Of a DNA stretch of 64,000 nucleotides, positions 53,459 through 64,000 are shown one piece after another. A model generated the notes under the pieces. It made no database searches and was not told where the DNA came from. It saw nothing but the letters and a program-made list of their open reading frames with translations. This DNA is from Sporopachydermia quercuum. Its lineage: Eukaryota > Ascomycota > Sporopachydermiomycetes > Sporopachydermiales > Sporopachydermiaceae. Made by a program: the position numbers and the translations under genes. The stretch is from the NCBI GenBank assembly GCA_001599295.1, contig BCGN01000003.1:597148-661147 (forward strand), written 5' to 3'. Within the stretch, counting starts at the first letter, position 1. Every line of letters begins with the position of its first letter.

Positions 53459-55516
53459 ATGCCACTGATTCCAACTAGACAATATGCCGTCTCAAGCCCA
53501 CTGGTTACATCTCAACCACAGTTTATCCTATCGCTGAACTTAGAGTCACCACCATTAGTACTCTATGGCACAAGAATCGAATCCTCTGGTGCATTGCTCT
53601 CTGGTTTACTTGTTTTAGAACTGCCAGCGAGCTCTTCTAGCAATTCTGGAACTTCCACCCCTTTGTCTTCCTCATCGTCATCGACAATTCATTCTAGACC
53701 AACTTCTCCATACATGCAGCCTCATGAAGGAACAGTAGACTCAGCAATTAATCCAAACAATGCTGTTGCAGACTTTCCCATGACCGCAGTGGTTCTCTCA
53801 CTCACTCAAATCATAACACTGAAAAAGCCCTTTGTTGCTAACTCTTCAACAATTAACAACTGTCAGAACTGTACTCAAATTTCTACAGAACTCGCACGAT
53901 GGGACATCCTTTCACAAGCAAGCAAACTACCAAGAGGTCGCCATGCCTACCCATTTTCTCATCTTCTTCCGGGCTCAATCCCTTCCACTTGTTCTCTTGG
54001 TACCGCTGGTTCAAATATTCGTTATGAACTAGTAGCGAATGCTGTTGGCGGAGCTAAGAATACTCAAGTGACAGTTAAATTACCTCTTCGTATCTCAAGG
54101 TCAATCCTTCGAGGCCCTGACAGAAATTCATTAAGGGTGTTTCCTCCTACAACAGTCACAGCTACAGCTAACTTTCCTAATGTTATATATCCCAAATCAA
54201 ATTTCTCGTTTGAATTACGCCTGGATGGTGTCTGCAATGGAGACCGAAACTGGAGAATGCGTCGTTTTTCATGGCGCATAGATGAACATATAAAAGTAAA
54301 AGCTGTGGCTTGTGCTAAACATCAATATAAACTAGATGCTTTAGAAGAAATAGCATATCAAGCGAAACAGAAGAGTAAAGCTAAAGAAAAAGCAAAAACA
54401 AAAGCTAAAGAGAAAGCTAAAGAACGGGACAGCGGCAACAATGTTTCCAATGGTACTACATCTACGACCAACTTTTCTGCAGCATCAACGGCAACGGATG
54501 GGATTTCACCTCAAGATACTGCTGCTTTATCGAGCTCCTCTTCAGTTCCTCAATCACCAGGCACTCAACCGAGCACCCCCAATCAACCAGCTTCTGAACC
54601 ATTCACTGCTCTTATCCCTCAGAACTCAGTATCCGTAAATGCTGAACCGCCTGTACCAGATAAATCAATACTGTTAGAAGATACACGGAATGTGGCACAC
54701 GGTGATTTGAGATCAGGCTGGAAATCAGATTTCTCAGGCTCTGGTAGAATAGAAGTGGTAGCAGACATCAACATCTTGAACCTATCATCAGGCATGTCTT
54801 CTCATATATCTCATTCATCTTCTGTGAATCCTGTGCCCAATGTCAATATATTAGCTGCCAATATCTCGTGCGATATTGATGATCCTACCCATGGTATATA
54901 TGTGAATCACGTTTTGGTAGTTGAGGTAGTTGTTGCTGAAGAGCTATTACAACCGAGAGAAGTTGAAGGGTCACCATTCTCACCATATGGAACTGCATCA
55001 GGAAAGGGTAAGCAAACATCACGGTCAAATGTACCTGTGAATCCATCAGATGCACGTTTGGCTGAGATTTCACCAGCATTGGCTTCTCTATCAAGGAGTG
55101 CTCAGTCTAAGAGCAGACCCGCGTTACGAACAGGTTTATCACCATCAGGCTCATCAGAATCAACAGGACATACGACAACTGATCCCGCTGATGAGAATAA
55201 ATCCAACTATGTTCGTGTGCCGACAGGATCAGCAAGAGTTCTAAGAATGCAGTTCAAACTGAACATTGTAGAACGATCAGGTCTAGGCATTGCTTGGGAT
55301 GATGAAGTTCCCCCTGTTTATGAAGATGTAAGTGCATTGTCTCCACCTGCTTATAATGATGCTATAGGAGATACACCATCCTTGGATTCAGCACTCGAGA
55401 ATGATGATCTTGGTACACCGTCAAAAGTATTTATGACACCATTATTTGGAATAGGAGAAACGCCAGCTCTTAGAGCAAATAATGAACTGGAAGAGTTCCA
55501 AGAATTGAATATATGA
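53459..55516 (+). CDS. LDB19: alpha-arrestin Ldb19/Art1, Rsp5 adaptor
   Basis: Arrestin-related adaptor that recruits the ubiquitin ligase Rsp5 to nutrient transporters at the plasma membrane. The 685-residue product shows the Art1-type N-terminal arrestin fold: SPPLVLYGTRIESSGALLSGLL, a CxxC (NNCQNC) followed by ELARWDIL, the family block GRHAYPFSHLLPGSIPSTCSLG, and YELVANA. The C-terminal arrestin half follows with PKSNFSFELRLDG and MRRFSWRIDEH. A Lys/Ala/Glu-rich charged helix (about 302-325) and a disordered Ser/Pro region interrupt it. Two PY motifs for the Rsp5 WW domains sit near the C-terminus: PPVY at 618-621 and PPAY at 629-632. Start ATG 53459 lies right before the conserved N-terminus. 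It converges with PMT2. Confidence 0.9.
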   Translation: MPLIPTRQYAVSSPLVTSQPQFILSLNLESPPLVLYGTRIESSGALLSGLLVLELPASSSSNSGTSTPLSSSSSSTIHSRPTSPYMQPHEGTVDSAINPNNAVADFPMTAVVLSLTQIITLKKPFVANSSTINNCQNCTQISTELARWDILSQASKLPRGRHAYPFSHLLPGSIPSTCSLGTAGSNIRYELVANAVGGAKNTQVTVKLPLRISRSILRGPDRNSLRVFPPTTVTATANFPNVIYPKSNFSFELRLDGVCNGDRNWRMRRFSWRIDEHIKVKAVACAKHQYKLDALEEIAYQAKQKSKAKEKAKTKAKEKAKERDSGNNVSNGTTSTTNFSAASTATDGISPQDTAALSSSSSVPQSPGTQPSTPNQPASEPFTALIPQNSVSVNAEPPVPDKSILLEDTRNVAHGDLRSGWKSDFSGSGRIEVVADINILNLSSGMSSHISHSSSVNPVPNVNILAANISCDIDDPTHGIYVNHVLVVEVVVAEELLQPREVEGSPFSPYGTASGKGKQTSRSNVPVNPSDARLAEISPALASLSRSAQSKSRPALRTGLSPSGSSESTGHTTTDPADENKSNYVRVPTGSARVLRMQFKLNIVERSGLGIAWDDEVPPVYEDVSALSPPAYNDAIGDTPSLDSALENDDLGTPSKVFMTPLFGIGETPALRANNELEEFQELNI

Positions 55517-57235
55517 TGTATCACAATATGCTATGAGAATAAGCCACTATTTTTATTACGTACTTTGTCAATTCATATTGATAGTTCTAAGAAGATAGGG
55601 TGTAATCTCTCACGATCAATCAGAATCACTGAACTGGTACTGATAGTGATGTTGATAGTCGTAATAGCGGTGATGACACTTTCTAGTTCTCTTGAGATAT
55701 CTGTCATCAGATGAAACCACGGTGAAGAAGAGAACACCATCAATGTCTAGAATGCAATACACAACAGCGATGGGTACTATTAATGCTTTTCATATTGATG
55801 TTATAGTCAATGTGCTCTGTTGGTGTTATTTGGTGGCATTATCATTTGCTATCAGTNACTATTTGTTCCAAGAGGTTGTATTCTTCTGATCAGCAGAGCT
55901 AGAAAACTGAGTCTTGTTGATAAGATAATGGCACACAGNTTTGAAACTGAATCGTTTATGCGGAGCAATGCCCATCGGTTATTGCAGTCATATCAAGAGA
56001 AGCAAGAAGCTATCGTTCTAGCTTACTTAAGTCCACTCAGTATTGATGATACTATTTTAATGTGAAAGATTTGAGCTGCCGGTTATTCTCAACGATGGCA
56101 AACTCTCACAAACTCCACAGTGGTTTATCGCTACTTATAAAGAAGAAACTCTATGGTACTAACGGGCAATCATAAAATGCTTAAAGGTCTGTAGAGAACC
56201 AATCTTGGCGAACAAAAACTAATCAGTTTATGTTACGGTAAAGATGCAACTGATCGGACACACAACAAAGAAACTTATTTTATTATCATATCTTTCTTCG
56301 ACAGAAAAACAGGCGCTGAGCCTTTTTTTCATGCAAACAACAATATATAAATCGAATCATCAAACAGTAGGAAAAAAGCCATTATAAGTAAAAAACATCA
56401 AAAGTATGAGAGGAATCTTAATTTAGGAAGCAACGAAGCTTTATTAATCATTCTTTATCGTACAATTTATAATAAGCACGAAGAACCAAACAACTAAGCA
56501 ACTAAACAATTAAACAATTAATTATATAATGAAACGAAGTTATAAATATTAAAAAGGTGTTCTGGCTTGCTTTTCAAGAGAAATAACTAAGGAAGTAAGA
56601 AAGAATTATTTCTAGTAAAAACTACTTTATTTGAATATAAAGGAAATAACAGGTGGAAGAAGGAAACGATTTTTGGGGATTAGCATCGACAGAGTAATAA
56701 GACAGGGCAACTTGGATGAATGAAAATTTTCATTTACATCTTCGTTTCCGTCTTTTTTCCTGCCTTTTCTAATGCTTTTCTTTATTATATTTTTAAGCTG
56801 CTTGATACATTTATTGCCTTGCCTAGTAACAGTAGTCATATAAATTGTATTGTCTTTCTATCATATTGATACAACTAATCAAAGAAACTTAATAATAGCC
56901 ATAGAACTAACATCTAACAATAGGACTAACATTTGGAATGACTTAATCCTTAGTCCTCTATCATTCGAATGGCTAACTGCCTTAACTATTATTTCCACAT
57001 TCAACATTCATTGTTTCGTTATTGAAGGTTATATATTCTCCCAATACTACTAAATAGCTACCATATAGTAATAAAATGCCATTAGAAACCCTAATATCAA
57101 GATCACTTATATCCTTATTGACCCTCCTACGACATCATAGCTTTACAACGTGGCTCAAATTAACATAATTCTGATAGTGTATTCAATCCAGAACTCTACA
57201 GCATTTCCAACTCTTCACATAACAATTAAGTTTAA
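55517..57235. other. convergent intergenic region LDB19 / PMT2
   Basis: 1.7 kb between two 3' ends, long for a convergent spacer. Overlapping frames at 55692-55889 and 55820-56065 contain Ns at 55857 and 55939 and match nothing I know. An A-rich patch near 56490-56525 contains short AACAATTA-type repeats. A gene here cannot be excluded. Confidence 0.45.
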
Positions 57236-59488
57236 TCAAATTCTCCACGTTTTCAACCATCTGAGATAACTGTAATTCTCATGATCGCCTTCCATGCCAA
57301 ATGAGATTGGTGCAAATAAGTAAAAAACATATATAACACCAGCATAACTACCAAGATAAACTAAAGCAATCACCACCTTCTTCCAAATAGGTTTCGGGCC
57401 AGGACCAGTTGTGAAATAATTGATTTGGCAGACAAGAATAATTATTGCAAAATATAATGCTGGCAAATAATGATGAACATAAGTAACTCTTCCCATAACC
57501 CAGAATGGAACAAAATGTGCTACCCAACCAACAAATGGATAGAAACTTTGCAGTAGGAATAAATCAAACGAGCCTTCTTGAGGGAAATCATTATACTGTC
57601 GTTGATATCTGATAAGAAGGACAAGAATGAAGAAAACAAGCGTGATCAATCCAACTGAAGATGTCCAAGTATTGGCTGGTGATCCCAGCAGGAAGTATTT
57701 GATGGAATCATTGGCCCAAGAGCAAATACGAATACCAACGTTGAGAGTCGGCCATTGCCAAGCATCTGAGGCCAAATCATCTTGTTTATCTGGATCAGGA
57801 ACCAATGCATTGTTAGACGCCATCATAGCAAAGTTCAGTTGAATAAAATCGGCAAGAAATCTTGTCTTTGGCAGTTTAATTTGTCCTGGGTCTTCTAGAC
57901 GCTCATTCACATGAAATTCGATATTCCACCAGGTAGTTTTATCTCTTTTAAAAGGATTTCTTCTACAGGTTACTTCACCCTGACGGAAACCCCAGTGAGG
58001 TAGACTTTGACCAGACGTAGCTAAATAACAGTTCATTACTTCATTCTTAAGTCTGAACGACGTGGTCAAAGGATGAATCATGCTGGAGTTCTCGTCACCG
58101 AGTTGATCAACAATCTCAACAGTCCAATTGTCCTTTTCATCACCAACAGTTAGATTTCCATAAGCAGATACTTCGAATTCTTTCTTGGTTACAGGGGCAG
58201 CAACATTATGAGTATGTAGGTTTCTTCCTGTGGATGGATGCATTAATCTAACGACACCACCATTAACGACAAAGCTCAAGGGGTCCTCAGATTTATAGTA
58301 CTCATGGATATCTCCTCGGGCGTATTCAAGAAGCCAATTGTTATTATCATCTTTATGAACATAAGTTGTAACCTGCTGCTGACGAGATCCTTCAGGGAAT
58401 GTCTGTATATGAGAATGAAGTAATCCAGATCCAAAGCCTTGGTTCTTCAAAGTAGCAACAGAACCATAAGCCAAATCTCTTGGGCCACCAAGAACTGATG
58501 ATCCTACTAAATTTGCTTGGAAAAGAGAGCTCATATTAGAATCACCAGGACCAGAATGAGACAAAAGAGTGAAATGAATTTTGAAACAAAGCATGAAAAT
58601 AAGGAAAGGAAGAATCACCAAACAGATAATACGGGCAATCCAGTGGCCAATATATGTAGTCGTTTTCATTGTCTTATCCCCGAACTTTTCCCACAAATCA
58701 ATAATAGTATATAACCCATATACTGAAGTAACAAATAAACCAACCATCTTCACACTACAAACACAGCCAATTGAAATACCAGAAAGAATAAGCCATTTCC
58801 ACCATTTCACTGAAAAAGGATTTTTCCGTTGGCTATGAAATTTAACCATGCAAAAATAAGTACTCACAATGAAGCAAAGTAACATAGAGTCAAGTAGGAT
58901 GAATTTGCTCAACGTAACATAAGAGTTCTCGCATAAAACCATCAAAGTCAATAACCAAGTGGAAGCAGTCGAGAATCCTAATTCCTTACCAGTATAATAG
59001 GCCATGGGCACACAGACAACGCTGAACATAGAATTGAATATACGCATAGGAACATACTTCACGTGTTCAGGATACAACGAACCTGAATCAAAATCATAGG
59101 AGCCATTATAACCAGCCAAATAGCCAGAAAGACCAATTAACATTTTTCCTAAGGGAGGATGAACATCGTGATAGAATTCGTGTCTCAGGTAGTAAGAGCC
59201 GAATTTACCAAAATGAGCTTCATCCCAAACAACATGATCAGACCGTGCAATTCTATATAAACGGGTGAAGAAGGCAGCCAACGTGAATAACAAAGGAGCA
59301 GCAATTCTTTCGAATTTAGCCCAGTCAGATTCGTTACTCTTTTTCAGCTTTTGGTTACTTTTAGCAGGAGAAACATCACTCGTTACATTAGCATCCGCTA
59401 CCTCTTCCATGGTAACTTTCTTAGGCTTCCTTGATTTCAAGGATCCTTTATTATCATGAGCTGCAGCTCCCGATGTGTATGACGCCAT
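57236..59488 (-). CDS. PMT2: protein O-mannosyltransferase, Pmt2 family
   Basis: ER membrane enzyme that transfers mannose from dolichyl-phosphate mannose to Ser/Thr of secretory proteins, usually as a Pmt1-Pmt2 heterodimer. The ATG at 59488 gives 750 residues; the codons above it hold no ATG. The catalytic Asp-Glu pair is D89-E90 in VVWDEAHFGKF in the first luminal loop, followed by HDVHPPLGK. Several membrane helices flank a large luminal loop (about 325-500) of MIR repeats (LLHSHIQTFPEGSRQQQVTTY, NGGVVRLMHPSTGRNLHTH, NCYLATSGQSLPHWGFRQGEVTC). The C-terminus has FVPFWVMGRVTYVHHYLPALYF. Length and motifs match Pmt2/Pmt3 rather than Pmt1 or Pmt4. It would also act on secreted proteins such as the Ser/Thr-rich X325-type pair in this window. 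Confidence 0.94.
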   Translation of the reverse strand: MASYTSGAAAHDNKGSLKSRKPKKVTMEEVADANVTSDVSPAKSNQKLKKSNESDWAKFERIAAPLLFTLAAFFTRLYRIARSDHVVWDEAHFGKFGSYYLRHEFYHDVHPPLGKMLIGLSGYLAGYNGSYDFDSGSLYPEHVKYVPMRIFNSMFSVVCVPMAYYTGKELGFSTASTWLLTLMVLCENSYVTLSKFILLDSMLLCFIVSTYFCMVKFHSQRKNPFSVKWWKWLILSGISIGCVCSVKMVGLFVTSVYGLYTIIDLWEKFGDKTMKTTTYIGHWIARIICLVILPFLIFMLCFKIHFTLLSHSGPGDSNMSSLFQANLVGSSVLGGPRDLAYGSVATLKNQGFGSGLLHSHIQTFPEGSRQQQVTTYVHKDDNNNWLLEYARGDIHEYYKSEDPLSFVVNGGVVRLMHPSTGRNLHTHNVAAPVTKKEFEVSAYGNLTVGDEKDNWTVEIVDQLGDENSSMIHPLTTSFRLKNEVMNCYLATSGQSLPHWGFRQGEVTCRRNPFKRDKTTWWNIEFHVNERLEDPGQIKLPKTRFLADFIQLNFAMMASNNALVPDPDKQDDLASDAWQWPTLNVGIRICSWANDSIKYFLLGSPANTWTSSVGLITLVFFILVLLIRYQRQYNDFPQEGSFDLFLLQSFYPFVGWVAHFVPFWVMGRVTYVHHYLPALYFAIIILVCQINYFTTGPGPKPIWKKVVIALVYLGSYAGVIYVFYLFAPISFGMEGDHENYSYLRWLKTWRI

Positions 59489-61084
59489 TTTAATTGATCT
59501 CAACTTATATAATTCCTTTTTGTTTAATTAATGCAAATATATCTTCTTTCTGTTCTATCCAGAAGTTTTATGTTATAACTAGATTAGTATGATAGAACAA
59601 TTGATTTGTTCTCTAATCTAACCTACTGGTATTCTACTCCAATACACTACCGAATCATCCACTTCATCAACGAATGGTGATTCTTCTTGTTTATTCTTGT
59701 CGTCAAGTAAAATATCCAATTTAATGGTTATTTTTCTTCTCTTGACAGTCAAGGTTCTTTCTTTCCGTATCCTATCAACTAACCAATCAATCAATGGATT
59801 ACCAATATGATACTCAATCGCTACAACAAGTTAAGAGTAATCAGTGAAACTGACAGGTAACCTTTCCTATTTCTTTTGCTACTGCCTTAGATACAAAAAG
59901 AAAAGTATTACAATTTCTTTCTTACTGCTATTCTTCTTGTTCAACGTTCCCGTTTTCCAGTACTCTGTCACTCATTCCTTCAATCCTTTTTTTTTAATTG
60001 AGATGATCACTTTTACCACAATTCCGTTTTGACAAGGTGAAATGACACGTCTTTGTTTCGTTCCCATTTGCAAAGCCTGAACTTTGTTGGATGGACGTGT
60101 GGCAGACTTCGCGTCTCTTCTTGGAGAGATGACCTACCTCCAGAAGTCGCCCTTGAAGTTGATGACTTCTCGTGGGGAATACTGGAGATTTTCATATCAT
60201 ATAGATTTGATAGATGGTGAGAATATATTCTATATGAAGAGGATATTTGGAGGAAATAAATATTAGAACATCTATTTATTTTTTAAAGATAAAGGAGAAG
60301 ATTATAGAGAACTTTCCGCTATTTGGAGTCTAGTAGTAAATGTCTATTTTCATCCTGGGTTCAGTACCATAATGTTTTATGGTTTATTGGATTGCATGAT
60401 AATGCATATTGAAGCATATTTGAATAGAACCTTATTGGCTTCAACATTAACCATCAAAGGCCAACTCCACCCTTTGGCAAGAAAATTCATTACTCTTACA
60501 TTGATTATGTATCATCAATATATCTCTACTTTTCTGTTTCATATAAAACAAGTTTTCGAATACCACCACAATATCATCACTACGTGTAAAAACTATCTAC
60601 ATATTCAAATCTTCATATCTTCAGAAGGACCGCATGTATCTAACCGGTCTCTCCAATTACCCCCGTCTTATCTTTTACATATATGACCTTCAAAAAGGTT
60701 GCAAATAGAAATCNACCTAAAGAGAGATTAACACAATGAAGGATATGAAATGATGATTTATTTGTTTTGATTTAACTCTATCTTCAAATTTTATATAAAT
60801 CAGTAAATGAACAGAAGAAGATCTGGTATAACATGTTGATAGTAAGGAAACAACGATAAGTACTAAGCAGAAGGTTTAGAACGAAGAATAATTCAATCAC
60901 ACCATACAGTCGGCCAGCTGCTCTTTATACATTGATTAGGTGAGGTGTCTATCAGCTATATGAGATTGCTAGGGACGCAACTGTATTATTTGCTGTTGAG
61001 TATCTGACAGGTTAGGTTGGAGTTTTAGTATCTGGAAATCAGGAGAAATAAGCAGTTTTAAACGCTCATAGTTCATCGAGCAAC
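59489..61084. other. divergent intergenic region PMT2 / FUN26
   Basis: 1.6 kb. A GC-richer patch at 60030-60200 contains a 7-bp hairpin (60142-60148 with 60164-60170) and opposed 60-codon frames of unknown status. A 104-codon frame at 60372-60686 is His/Ile-rich and unlike any family I know. Confidence 0.5.
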
Positions 61085-62647
61085 ATGGAAAGGAATTCTG
61101 CAGCAGAAGCTCAGCTAAGAGATATGCAGTATAATTCAACACAAGTAGATGAAGAAGAAACATCTACGATTGCTGGTGATGATGATGATTCATTGGAAGA
61201 GTATGAGGTAGAAACAACGAAGCACAGTCCTTCAAGCAAAGCTCTTTACTACTCTTTTGTAATAAATGGCATATCACTATTATGGCCTTGGAATTGTTTT
61301 CTACTAGCTACGTCTTTTTTCTACCAAGTCTTCGTTGATCATGAACATATCAGAAGAAACTATTCTTCTAGTATGATGACAGTGTCTACTCTCACAGCTC
61401 TTTTGTTCACGGTGTATCTTTCTCAGAAACAGAAAAGAGCCGATTACTTTTTCCGAAATATTGTTGGTACTGGAATCAACGTACTAGTTTTCCTAATGCT
61501 CACATGTTCTATACCATTCGCTGTTACAATCTCGGGAGCAGGAGCTGTATTATATTTTATATTCATTCTATTTACAGTGTTCTGCAGTGCAATTGGAACA
61601 TGTGCTGCTCAGAATGGTATAATGGCCAATGCAAATATATGTGGCTCTATATATGCTCAAGGGACAATGGTTGGACAATCAATCGCTGGCNTTTTCCCTT
61701 GTTTGACTTTGATTCTTTCAGTTCTAATGTTTTCCGGCGCAGCTGCTTCGGATAATGATAGTACCAGCGACAGTGATTCCACTACAGGAACTTCCTACTG
61801 GAGTGCTACGCTTTATTTCTTTACCGCAAGCTTAGTAGCAACTGTAGCTCTAGGTACGTATTTATGGGTTCGTCCTACAATCATGAAAATTGAACATAAC
61901 ATACTTCTCAGCAAGAAGAACTCTCCTTCAATATCCATATCCTCTAGAGACGAATCCGGCTACAATCTGGTTTCATCAAATGAAGATCAACCTCCAGAGT
62001 CTATTGGTACTTTAAGTACACTGGAAAATGAAGGCGAACTACCAAGTGAATCACTGTTGTTAGACAGTCATGCTCCATTGAAGATTCACATTAAATTTAA
62101 CATACTATTAAGAAAACTAGGGCCAGTTGTATTATCATTGTTCTTAGTCTTCACTGTATCTTTGGCATTTCCTGTTTTTGCATCTACCACCACCTCAGTC
62201 AACAGCAAAGCTCATCCGAACACTAGATTGTTTGATCCATCTATCTTTATTCCTATTGCATATTTATTTTGGAATTTAGGAGATTTTATGGGAAGAGTTG
62301 CTTGTGGGAACGAAAAGTTTGTTGTCAAAACGAAACATCAAATGGTTGCATATTCCTTATTTCGTATGCTGTTTATTCCCTTTTTCTTCTTAACAAATGT
62401 ATCAGGAAGTACGAGAGAAAGCAAACCACTAATCAATTCTGATTTGATGTATTTACTATTTATGTTTCTCTATGGTTTTTCTAATGGACATTTATGCAGT
62501 TCCTGTTTTATGTCTGTTAGAAAGTATGTCCAAGATGTGGAGCTTGAAGCTGCAGCAGGATTCATGACCATCTTTCTCAATCTCGGCTTAGCCATTGGAA
62601 GTTTGTTAAGTTTTTTCATTGTATATCTGACAACGTTGATTAGATAG
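61085..62647 (+). CDS. FUN26: equilibrative nucleoside transporter Fun26
   Basis: Member of the ENT (SLC29) family; yeast Fun26 sits in the vacuolar membrane and moves nucleosides and nucleobases. The 520-residue product is close to the 517 of S. cerevisiae. It has an acidic cytosolic N-terminus (about 1-50), then the ENT hallmark NGISLLWPWNCFLLATSFF in helix 1, about eleven membrane helices, a long hydrophilic loop between helices 6 and 7 (about 270-345, Ser/Glu-rich), FWNLGDFMGR in helix 8 and GFSNGHLCSSCFMSVRKYV near the end. An N at 61691 leaves one residue open. No signal peptide. The start is the first ATG in frame. Confidence 0.93.
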   Translation: MERNSAAEAQLRDMQYNSTQVDEEETSTIAGDDDDSLEEYEVETTKHSPSSKALYYSFVINGISLLWPWNCFLLATSFFYQVFVDHEHIRRNYSSSMMTVSTLTALLFTVYLSQKQKRADYFFRNIVGTGINVLVFLMLTCSIPFAVTISGAGAVLYFIFILFTVFCSAIGTCAAQNGIMANANICGSIYAQGTMVGQSIAGXFPCLTLILSVLMFSGAAASDNDSTSDSDSTTGTSYWSATLYFFTASLVATVALGTYLWVRPTIMKIEHNILLSKKNSPSISISSRDESGYNLVSSNEDQPPESIGTLSTLENEGELPSESLLLDSHAPLKIHIKFNILLRKLGPVVLSLFLVFTVSLAFPVFASTTTSVNSKAHPNTRLFDPSIFIPIAYLFWNLGDFMGRVACGNEKFVVKTKHQMVAYSLFRMLFIPFFFLTNVSGSTRESKPLINSDLMYLLFMFLYGFSNGHLCSSCFMSVRKYVQDVELEAAAGFMTIFLNLGLAIGSLLSFFIVYLTTLIR

Positions 62648-63584
62648 ATTTAATTGATAAAGAAGACGTTGATATCATAAAGTTGACATTCTAACAGGTT
62701 TTCGAGTGCTGGCACCGAATGGTAGTTGATTTGTATGCAAGTGAGTTTATATAATATGTTAGATTATAGAGAAAATGAAAGGTAGCTAACTTAATCATCA
62801 CTAACGATATTTCAACCATATGTGCGAGCCATGAGAATTACAATGATAGGCACAGCATCATAATTGTAGATATATATATTTTTTTGTTTACACACAGTAA
62901 AATCATCTACAAAAATAATCGTTCCATATAATTCGCATCCTTTCCGAATTATCGTTCATCATTCGACGCTCAAAATCCTTCTTATCATTCATTCCCAATT
63001 CCTTCAATTGCCTTATTCACTTCCTATCAACAGTCCCATATCAGATATACACAAACATCAAAGCTCACCACAATTGACTTCTACCTTTATCAGTCTTTTA
63101 CATGACCAGATTTACAACAGAGTCATTTTTATTGCTTGTACTTAAGTAATTATGAGCACCAACAGTGTGCCCCTGATAGTTATTGCTAATCTCTTAATCG
63201 CACCTTCATTGGTAGAATCATTTCTTTCCTTGCTTTGCTTAGAAGCGAACTCTTACTGCTTATCTCCTGTTCAGTTTCTACATGATAATAGGGCAACTAA
63301 AGTACTTTGTATTCGTTTATTAACAAATAACTCGTTCAATATCTGACTAGTAAGAGATTTTATAGCAGAACTGTTATATCTCTCTAACTGTTGGCCATTA
63401 ATCAATAAGGGGAAAGAAGGGGAATACATTCAAGTACGAGCAACAAATCCTCATAACACTCCNAAGTACATCGTATCATAGCGTCTTATTTCTTTTTTAT
63501 TCGTTAAACAGCAACAATTTTTTAGCATATACTCATATGAAATTCTGTTTTCATCTTCTCAATAAAAGTCAATAGAAATCCCTC
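62648..63584. other. intergenic region FUN26 / ISA2
   Basis: 0.9 kb of AT-rich sequence between tandem genes. A 64-codon frame at 63152-63346 is hydrophobic and unrecognised. No tRNA or repeat seen. Confidence 0.5.
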
Positions 63585-64000
63585 ATGATGAGCTTTCGAA
63601 CGATATCACGAAGAACCCTTCAATCGGTGAACTGCAGAATTCTGTCGGGAAGAGCCCTACAACAATCAAGACAGATAATGCTATCAAGGGGATCACCAAA
63701 ATACTCAATATCTTCATACAGACAACAATATTCAACTGCTACCGGTAACGCTATCGGAGAGGCATCAAATGAACCAGTTCCAGGAGTGAGAGAAGATTTC
63801 ACTGCTACTCAAATAATCAATCCTAAGTTATGTGAGAAAGGTCAAACCCTGAAAATAGGTATAACAGAAAGAGCAGCGAAAAGACTGAGATCAATAATGC
63901 AAGAAGAAAACAACCCCGGATTGGTTTTGAGAGCTGCTGTTGAGAGTGGTGGTTGTCATGGATTTCAGTATTTAATGTCTTTGAAAAGTATGGATGAAGT
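63585..64000 (+). CDS. ISA2: mitochondrial iron-sulfur assembly protein Isa2, 5' part
   Basis: A-type scaffold that works with Isa1 and Iba57 to build [4Fe-4S] clusters for aconitase and the radical-SAM enzymes. The frame starts at two consecutive ATGs (63585 and 63588) and is open through the right edge, so only about 138 residues are visible. The first 50 residues are rich in Arg, Ser and Gln and nearly free of acidic residues, as a mitochondrial presequence should be. The A-type domain starts at about 90 with LKIGITERAAKRLRSIMQEE, and the first conserved cysteine lies in VESGGCHGFQY, the Isa2 form of the motif. The C-terminal CGC pair would lie beyond the window. Confidence 0.92.
   Translation, partial: MMSFRTISRRTLQSVNCRILSGRALQQSRQIMLSRGSPKYSISSYRQQYSTATGNAIGEASNEPVPGVREDFTATQIINPKLCEKGQTLKIGITERAAKRLRSIMQEENNPGLVLRAAVESGGCHGFQYLMSLKSMDE

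Noticed and set aside
55692-56065. Two overlapping frames downstream of LDB19 that could be one small gene
   Set aside because: Both contain Ns and neither is recognisable; no evidence links them.
60372-60686. 104-codon frame between PMT2 and FUN26
   Set aside because: Composition is that of AT-rich spacer and no domain is visible.
1-64000. CRISPR arrays, rRNA genes, and additional tRNAs
   Set aside because: No regularly spaced repeats, no rRNA signatures, and no second B-box with a matching cloverleaf was found on either strand.

Overview
This is a gene-rich but loosely packed stretch of yeast nuclear chromosome. The clues point to a budding yeast (Saccharomycotina): AT-rich DNA, mostly intronless genes, a few short introns near gene 5' ends with TACTAAC-type branch points, one tRNA gene, and almost every protein recognisable as a Saccharomycotina orthologue. 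CTG reads as leucine at conserved positions of the PP2A scaffold gene (two CTG codons in exon 1, another in exon 2), which argues against the CUG-Ser and CUG-Ala clades. Intergenic distances of 0.5-3.2 kb, a filamentous-type PEX26, a filamentous-type CLC channel gene and very short branch-point-to-acceptor distances suggest a lineage outside Saccharomycetaceae. I do not name a species. About thirty isolated N positions mark a draft consensus.

Layout, left to right. 1-14 kb: a possible partial reading frame at the left edge, a 33-nt poly-G tract, MSH3 facing an FPK1/KIN82-type kinase, then a long gap and spliced TRM112 facing a CLC chloride transporter. 14-21 kb: GLE2/RAE1 facing a spliced CCDC124-family gene, then a PEP12/VAM3-type syntaxin facing asparagine synthetase. 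21-29 kb: a 2.9-kb gap with four CDEI/Cbf1-like octamers, two paralogous GPI-type X325/BIM1 secreted proteins tail to tail, and a HAL3/CAB3-type phosphopantothenoylcysteine decarboxylase. 31-41 kb: PEX26-like peroxin, TPD3 with two introns, a PMU1-like phosphatase, tRNA-Val(UAC) and an NTG endonuclease III. 41-50 kb: CCR4, an unrecognised spliced tail-anchored protein with KEN boxes and CDK sites, and an SLM-type PH protein. 50-64 kb: a 3.2-kb gap with a 59-bp-arm inverted repeat, the arrestin LDB19/ART1, PMT2, the nucleoside transporter FUN26 and the 5' part of ISA2.

The genes are housekeeping functions (DNA repair, mRNA export and decay, membrane traffic, TORC2/flippase signalling, peroxisome biogenesis, protein mannosylation, CoA and Fe-S cofactor synthesis) and do not form one operon-like system. 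Many neighbours are convergent pairs with short 3'-3' spacers. No CRISPR array, rRNA, transposase, integrase or virus-like element was recognised. The best candidates for novelty are the X325 paralogue pair, the KEN-box tail-anchored protein, the PPCDC that keeps all three catalytic residues, the large hairpin near 50.7 kb and the CDEI cluster near 22.0 kb.
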